Source: Trachythela sp. YZ-2020
Taxonomy: Eukaryota > Cnidaria > Anthozoa > Malacalcyonacea > Clavulariidae
NCBI GenBank assembly: GCA_016169945.1
Contig: JADLSH010000216.1
Coordinates: 1,283,001-1,347,000 of the forward strand
Reading direction: 5' to 3'
DNA length: 64,000 nt
Positions within the stretch are counted from its first letter, which is position 1. Each line of letters starts with the position of its first letter. Below are positions 60,056-64,000 of the stretch, piece after piece. The notes beneath the pieces were generated by a model. It did no database searches. It had not been told where the DNA came from and worked only from the letters and a program-made list of their open reading frames with translations. Both the position numbers and the translations under genes were made by a program.

Positions 60056-61753
60056 TGAGGGGGGTGGGTTAGTCCACTACACCCCTTCCAGCACCCATAA
60101 GACACTATAATAGAATGCTTTTTGACATCATTGACTGTATTCTATGAATTATAACATGCACTGTGTTTAAAATCAGGGATAAGCAATCTACCTGTCAAAA
60201 CGCGCTGCGCGCACTACATGTACGTCTGCCCCCCCATCCATCCCCAAGAAAATATGTGTCCCCTTGGTCAAAGTATGTGCAGACTTGACTGTTCACTGTT
60301 GCTTGCCAATATGTTATGTAGCAAAATTTAAGCTTGTATGGTTGTACTAACTACAAACTGTTACTAACTTTGCTGCCCACATTCAAAAATACTCGTACAG
60401 AAGATGGGTGGACGGGTATCTGGCTAGGCCCATGTTTAAAATCACTTGGAAGTTTCCATCATCTTGAAGGCCCTTACTAGGCTGACCAATATGCTGCCAA
60501 GACGTCAGGGTCTTGGCAGCATATGGTACACAGGCACAGTGCTGTATTGTTGCCCACAACTAGAGATCCACTTTTTTTCTATACTTTTATATTTTGCAAA
60601 TAGTGATTAATAAGTAAATACATTATTACTAAATGATCATTATTGGCGTTTGCCTTGGGCCCTCAGGGTGAGATATAGATTCAGGGCCTTATTTGTGAAA
60701 AGTACCTTAAATAACAATGATTTATGTTAAAATATTTAAATAATTCCTGCATATATGTTTCTTAATTGGCTTCATGCCATTCCTGTTTTCCCAGGGGTAG
60801 GGGTTTTACTAAAATTTTGCCTATCTGATCTTCCCACAATGAGTCTAAAGTACACCAACTAAGTATTTAATCTTAGCGTGGGCGCTAACTTGAGTAATGA
60901 TTTTCTTATCTTGTCCACCCTAATTTTTGACGTAATAAGGATAATCACAATATCAGCGTCAACACTCATTGTTCAGTAATCATACAGACTATACATTAAC
61001 TTTGACTATGATTGAGAAAAATTCTGTGTGAAAGTCCTTTCTCACCTAAGAATAAGGTACCTGGCGTTTCCTGACCATTCTGATATTATAACAATATAAG
61101 TACTTCGGAGCAAGAAAACAAAAAACAAGTTAAACAACAGTAGAAAAGATAGAATATAAAATCCACTCCTTAGCTAAACGCCATATAATGTAAATGAAAT
61201 TTTCGTGACCGAAAATGAGAACTTTATTATGTTTCGTTTGTCCACAGTAGCTTGTGAAAGTTGACTATTTTTTCTGACGAAGGGGCTGGTCAGCGGCCCG
61301 ATTGAACGTATAGCTTTTTAAAACCTTATTTTTTTACCTTTATAATGGAAAACTGTAAAATTTGATTAATGACCGTTCTAGAGAAAGTATTCAAATATAA
61401 TGTCAAGCAAATAAGCGTACTTCTACATCGCGAAACCGCGATAAATAACTCTGGCAAAGTCGAGCCATCTATTTGACGCGCGGCCCGCTTGTATTAATTT
61501 CACACTTCCGAGAACACACAACTTTGGTATCGGTAAATTTGCGTTTTGGAGAAATAACCTATTGAACGTTTAATGATATATTATTATTTATTGCACTTTT
61601 TTAAAGACTAAACGATCGAAACATCTTTCATATCTGCAACACACAACGCAAACAAGAACGCGAAAAATGGTGTTAAATGCGGCTCAGATTGCCGAACGTC
61701 AAATACGTCTAGCATAGTACAAATTGTTTCGAAAAATTTCCTCTTAAACTTAC

Positions 61754-61847
61754 CTTTCTGCGATTTTTCAAGAGATGACCCTTCTAGATTGATTGTCATT
61801 CTACCATATCCTATGGTAGTTAAAATTTTAGGATGTATATCGAGCAT
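61754..61847 (-). CDS. possible first coding exon, unknown gene (copy C)
   Basis: Second copy of the exon at 57129-57222, same length and the same donor, with one silent-looking change (gacccttct against gatccttct on the plus strand). Confidence 0.35.
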
Positions 61848-61882
61848 GAGCAACTCATGTGAACACACTGGATTTCGTGACC

Positions 61883-62057
61883 GACATGATAAATCAACTT
61901 TCAAGAGATGTAAAATCAACTTGTTTACTTAATACGGGAAAACCCTGAGATTATCAAATGACGTCACGTGCCAAAGTACCTGCAAAGACATGAATTATTG
62001 TTTTGGTTGTCAATTACGTTAATATATTACATCTCTTGAAAGTTGATTTATCATGTC
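61883..62057. mobile_element. 175-bp inverted-repeat element (copy C)
   Basis: Same element in the duplicated segment, same length. Confidence 0.65.
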
Positions 62058-62173
62058 ATTATCACAAAACTTTTAACTAACCATTATGCATGCATTAAAT
62101 GAAGTTTAATGTAAATGTTGTATATGTACTATTTCCATTGGAGTCCCAGCTATATATATATATATAGTCAAAT

Positions 62174-62217
62174 CTGCAGACATGCATGTTTCGCCGTTCA
62201 ACGGCTCGTCAGTGCAG
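62174..62217 (-). ncRNA. hammerhead ribozyme, type I (copy 2)
   Basis: Identical in sequence to the copy at 57549-57592, carried by the segmental duplication. Followed about 180 bp on by a longer (TA)n tract. Confidence 0.88.
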
Positions 62218-62385
62218 CTTGTAACGCAGTCTAGATGAGAGTGACTTCGTATTTATACACCATACTCTTGCCCTCACCAAGCGCATGTGGTACAATACTC
62301 AGACACAGCGCATCCAGAAATGCGTGGCCAGAGTGCTCAAACGACCACAAGGGAAGTGAGCTTTTGCATTATAGCTTATAGCCAC

Positions 62386-62386
62386 C

Positions 62387-62428
<42 letters not shown>

Positions 62429-62430
62429 CA
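62386..62430. repeat. (TA)n microsatellite
   Basis: About 18 TA repeats at the end of the ribozyme monomer in copy C, longer than in the other copies. Confidence 0.8.
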
Positions 62431-62460
62431 TGTTAACACGTCTATATATAGACTTGCATA

Positions 62461-62770
62461 TATTTAAGATACCAGTTTATGATATCCGTGTATTGATCAT
62501 CTTTCATTTACATGGACAAAGATGACAATCTGTCAACCAATCTTCCTTTGAAAGGTTCTGTGAGAATATACATGGGGGCCAATTTCATTAGATTGTGGGT
62601 TGGCCAGTTGCAGTTAACCAGTTATTATTCTTGAAAATGTGCAAATTTTGGGTAAATTTGGATGTAAAATTTGTAGGGAAACAAGCTCCTTGCTAAAGTG
62701 AGAACCAACTAAAGCAGGTGTAGAAATCAGAAATGAAATGCAATGGATTCCCATGTCCGTGAAGGCATGA
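62461..62770. repeat. unit-specific insert also present at the window end
   Basis: aagataccagtttatgatatccg through gattcccatg, repeated at 63713-64000. In copy C it separates the ribozyme part from the following segment, which is continuous in copy B except for the shared start. Confidence 0.7.
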
Positions 62771-63393
62771 AGACTATACAATGCAGTAAAAGGTTTAAGT
62801 TCCATTCCAACAAACTTTTAACCCTTGCATTCGTTCATTTATTTCTTCTTTCTTTATTTGATACTATACGAAAGAATTTTATAAGCAATTGGTTCGCCAG
62901 AAGAGGCATCTATGTCCCAGAATTTATAGACATAAGTTACTGCAAGTGTCATGGTCGTCTCCACGATCGACTTTGAAATCGCATTTAAATCCATTCCTTC
63001 GTCTATATTCCACGATTGACGATGCAAACCACTAGAAGGGTTACTTTACACACTCAAAAAGGTGTTTGAGTTCAAAAATGTGTTTTTTTTTCTCAAGAAA
63101 TAGCCGACTTTTCAAGATGATTTATCCAAATGTAATTGTTTTTATAGTAAAATTAAATACACACGTTCCTGGGACCCAGTCCCCCGGAAGACGCTACTTT
63201 TTTTCCAAAATAGCGACTTCGAGCCTTTATATCTCCGAAACTAAAAATCTAAGCCAAAAACTAATCTAGAACATATAAACTAACCATTACTTTTAACTAA
63301 CCATTATGCATGCATTAAATGAAGTTTAATGTAAATGTTGTATATGTACTATTTCCATTGGAGTCCCAGCTATATATATATATATAGTCAAAT

Positions 63394-63437
63394 CTGCAGA
63401 CATGCATGTTTCGCCGTTCAACGGCTCGTCAGTGCAG
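63394..63437 (-). ncRNA. hammerhead ribozyme, type I (copy 3, dimer member)
   Basis: Same sequence as copies 1 and 2. It lies in a partial third copy of the segment and is followed after 243 bp by a second ribozyme in the same orientation. Confidence 0.88.
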
Positions 63438-63636
63438 CTTGTAACGCAGTCTAGATGAGAGTGACTTCGTATTTATACACCATACTCTTGCCCTCACCAA
63501 GCGCATGTGGTACAATACTCAGACACAGCGCATCCAGAAATGCGTGGCCAGAGTGCTCAAACGACCACAAGGGAAGTGAGATTTTGCATTATAGCTTATA
63601 GCCACCAATTATATATATATATATATATAGTCAAAT

Positions 63637-63680
63637 CTGCAGACATGCATGTTTCGCCGTTCAACGGCTCGTCAGTGTAG
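63637..63680 (-). ncRNA. hammerhead ribozyme, type I (copy 4, dimer member, altered stem I)
   Basis: Core, stem II, stem III and GUC are unchanged, but the stem I strand is CUACA instead of CUGCA, leaving an A-C mismatch with UGCAG. Sequence beyond the ribozyme differs from other copies (agccagaagacgcagtc), so this end is a junction. Confidence 0.8.
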
Positions 63681-64000
63681 CCAGAAGACGCAGTCTATGT
63701 CCCAGAATTTAAGATACCAGTTTATGATATCCGTGTATTGATCATCTTTCATTTACATGGACAAAGATGACAATCTGTCAACCAATCTTCCTTTGAAAGG
63801 TTCTGTGAGAATATACATGGGGGCCAATTTCATTAGATTGTGGGTTGGCCAGTTGCAGTTAACCAGTTATTATTCTTGAAAATGTGCAAATTTTGGGTAA
63901 ATTTGGATGTAAAATTTGTAGGGAAACAAGCTCCTTGCTAAAGTGAGAACCAACTAAAGCAGGTGTAGAAATCAGAAATGAAATGCAATGGATTCCCATG

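Larger units (their letters stand above)
59963..63284. repeat. segmental duplication, copy C
   Basis: Counterpart of 55355-58331. Differences include a palindromic rearrangement at about 60488-60525, 13 inserted bases at about 61347, TA-tract length and the extra piece near 62437-62795. Confidence 0.85.
63394..63680 (-). mobile_element. tandem ribozyme unit (retrozyme-like dimer)
   Basis: Two ribozymes in direct repeat, 243 bp apart, enclose one full monomer: about 195 bp of sequence shared with the other copies plus a (TA)n end. Self-cleavage at both GUC sites would release a linear monomer that could be circularised, the known cycle of retrozymes. Confidence 0.65.
63285..64000. repeat. partial third copy of the duplicated segment
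   Basis: Starts ttttaactaaccattatgcatgc, equal to 57447 and 62070 in the other copies, runs through the ribozyme dimer and then the insert also seen at 62461. It continues past the end of the window. Confidence 0.8.

Overview
The window is repeat-dominated, AT-rich nuclear DNA from an invertebrate animal, most likely a cnidarian. The grounds are GT/AG introns, Tc1-, hAT-, Harbinger- and tnp2-type DNA transposons, C2H2 zinc-finger remnants, a tRNA-derived SINE, and retroelement and 'caacctcgtaccc' repeat families that I recall from coral and anemone genomes. I see no intact host gene, no bacterial features and no CRISPR array.

Layout. (1) 1-43057 is a head-to-tail macrosatellite of about 1.68 kb per unit (17 copies, some partial). 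Each unit carries the broken N-terminal DNA-binding part of a Tc1-type transposase. Two large elements interrupt the array, each flanked by a TA duplication whose empty site is visible in the other units: a 4.86 kb element (4470-9332, itself hit at 5775-6416 by an element with an 8-bp target duplication) and a 10.07 kb element (10792-20864). A non-satellite spacer of about 2.15 kb, holding a TA-flanked MITE, follows the array at 36811 and again at 43058, giving a 6.25 kb higher-order repeat. (2) 45.2-48.9 kb holds a minus-strand retroelement remnant: direct terminal repeats, a gag start exon, capsid/zinc-knuckle and the start of pol, plus a 76-bp minisatellite. (3) 49.2-53.8 kb holds a SINE, an element with a 9-bp target duplication, and a large inverted repeat containing Harbinger-type, hAT-type and short 8-bp-TSD insertions; the opposite arm supplies empty sites for two of them. 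(4) 53.8-64 kb contains repeated blocks with C2H2 zinc-finger debris, a 3.0-3.3 kb duplicated segment, and four copies of a hammerhead self-cleaving ribozyme on the minus strand, two of them in a tandem dimer typical of retrozymes.

Gene content. The 10 kb element has a shared promoter with a CRE palindrome. A tnp2-type (CMC/EnSpm-like) transposase runs right from it, and an unidentified multi-exon accessory gene with acidic and coiled-coil regions runs left. Both are broken by frameshifts or stops. Subterminal arrays of CACATGTG repeated every 11 bp lie at both ends and are plausible transposase-binding sites. The central satellite units (about 27.7-35.1 kb) show many one-base homopolymer contractions, so uncorrected long-read error is likely there; copy number and some frameshifts elsewhere should be read with that in mind.
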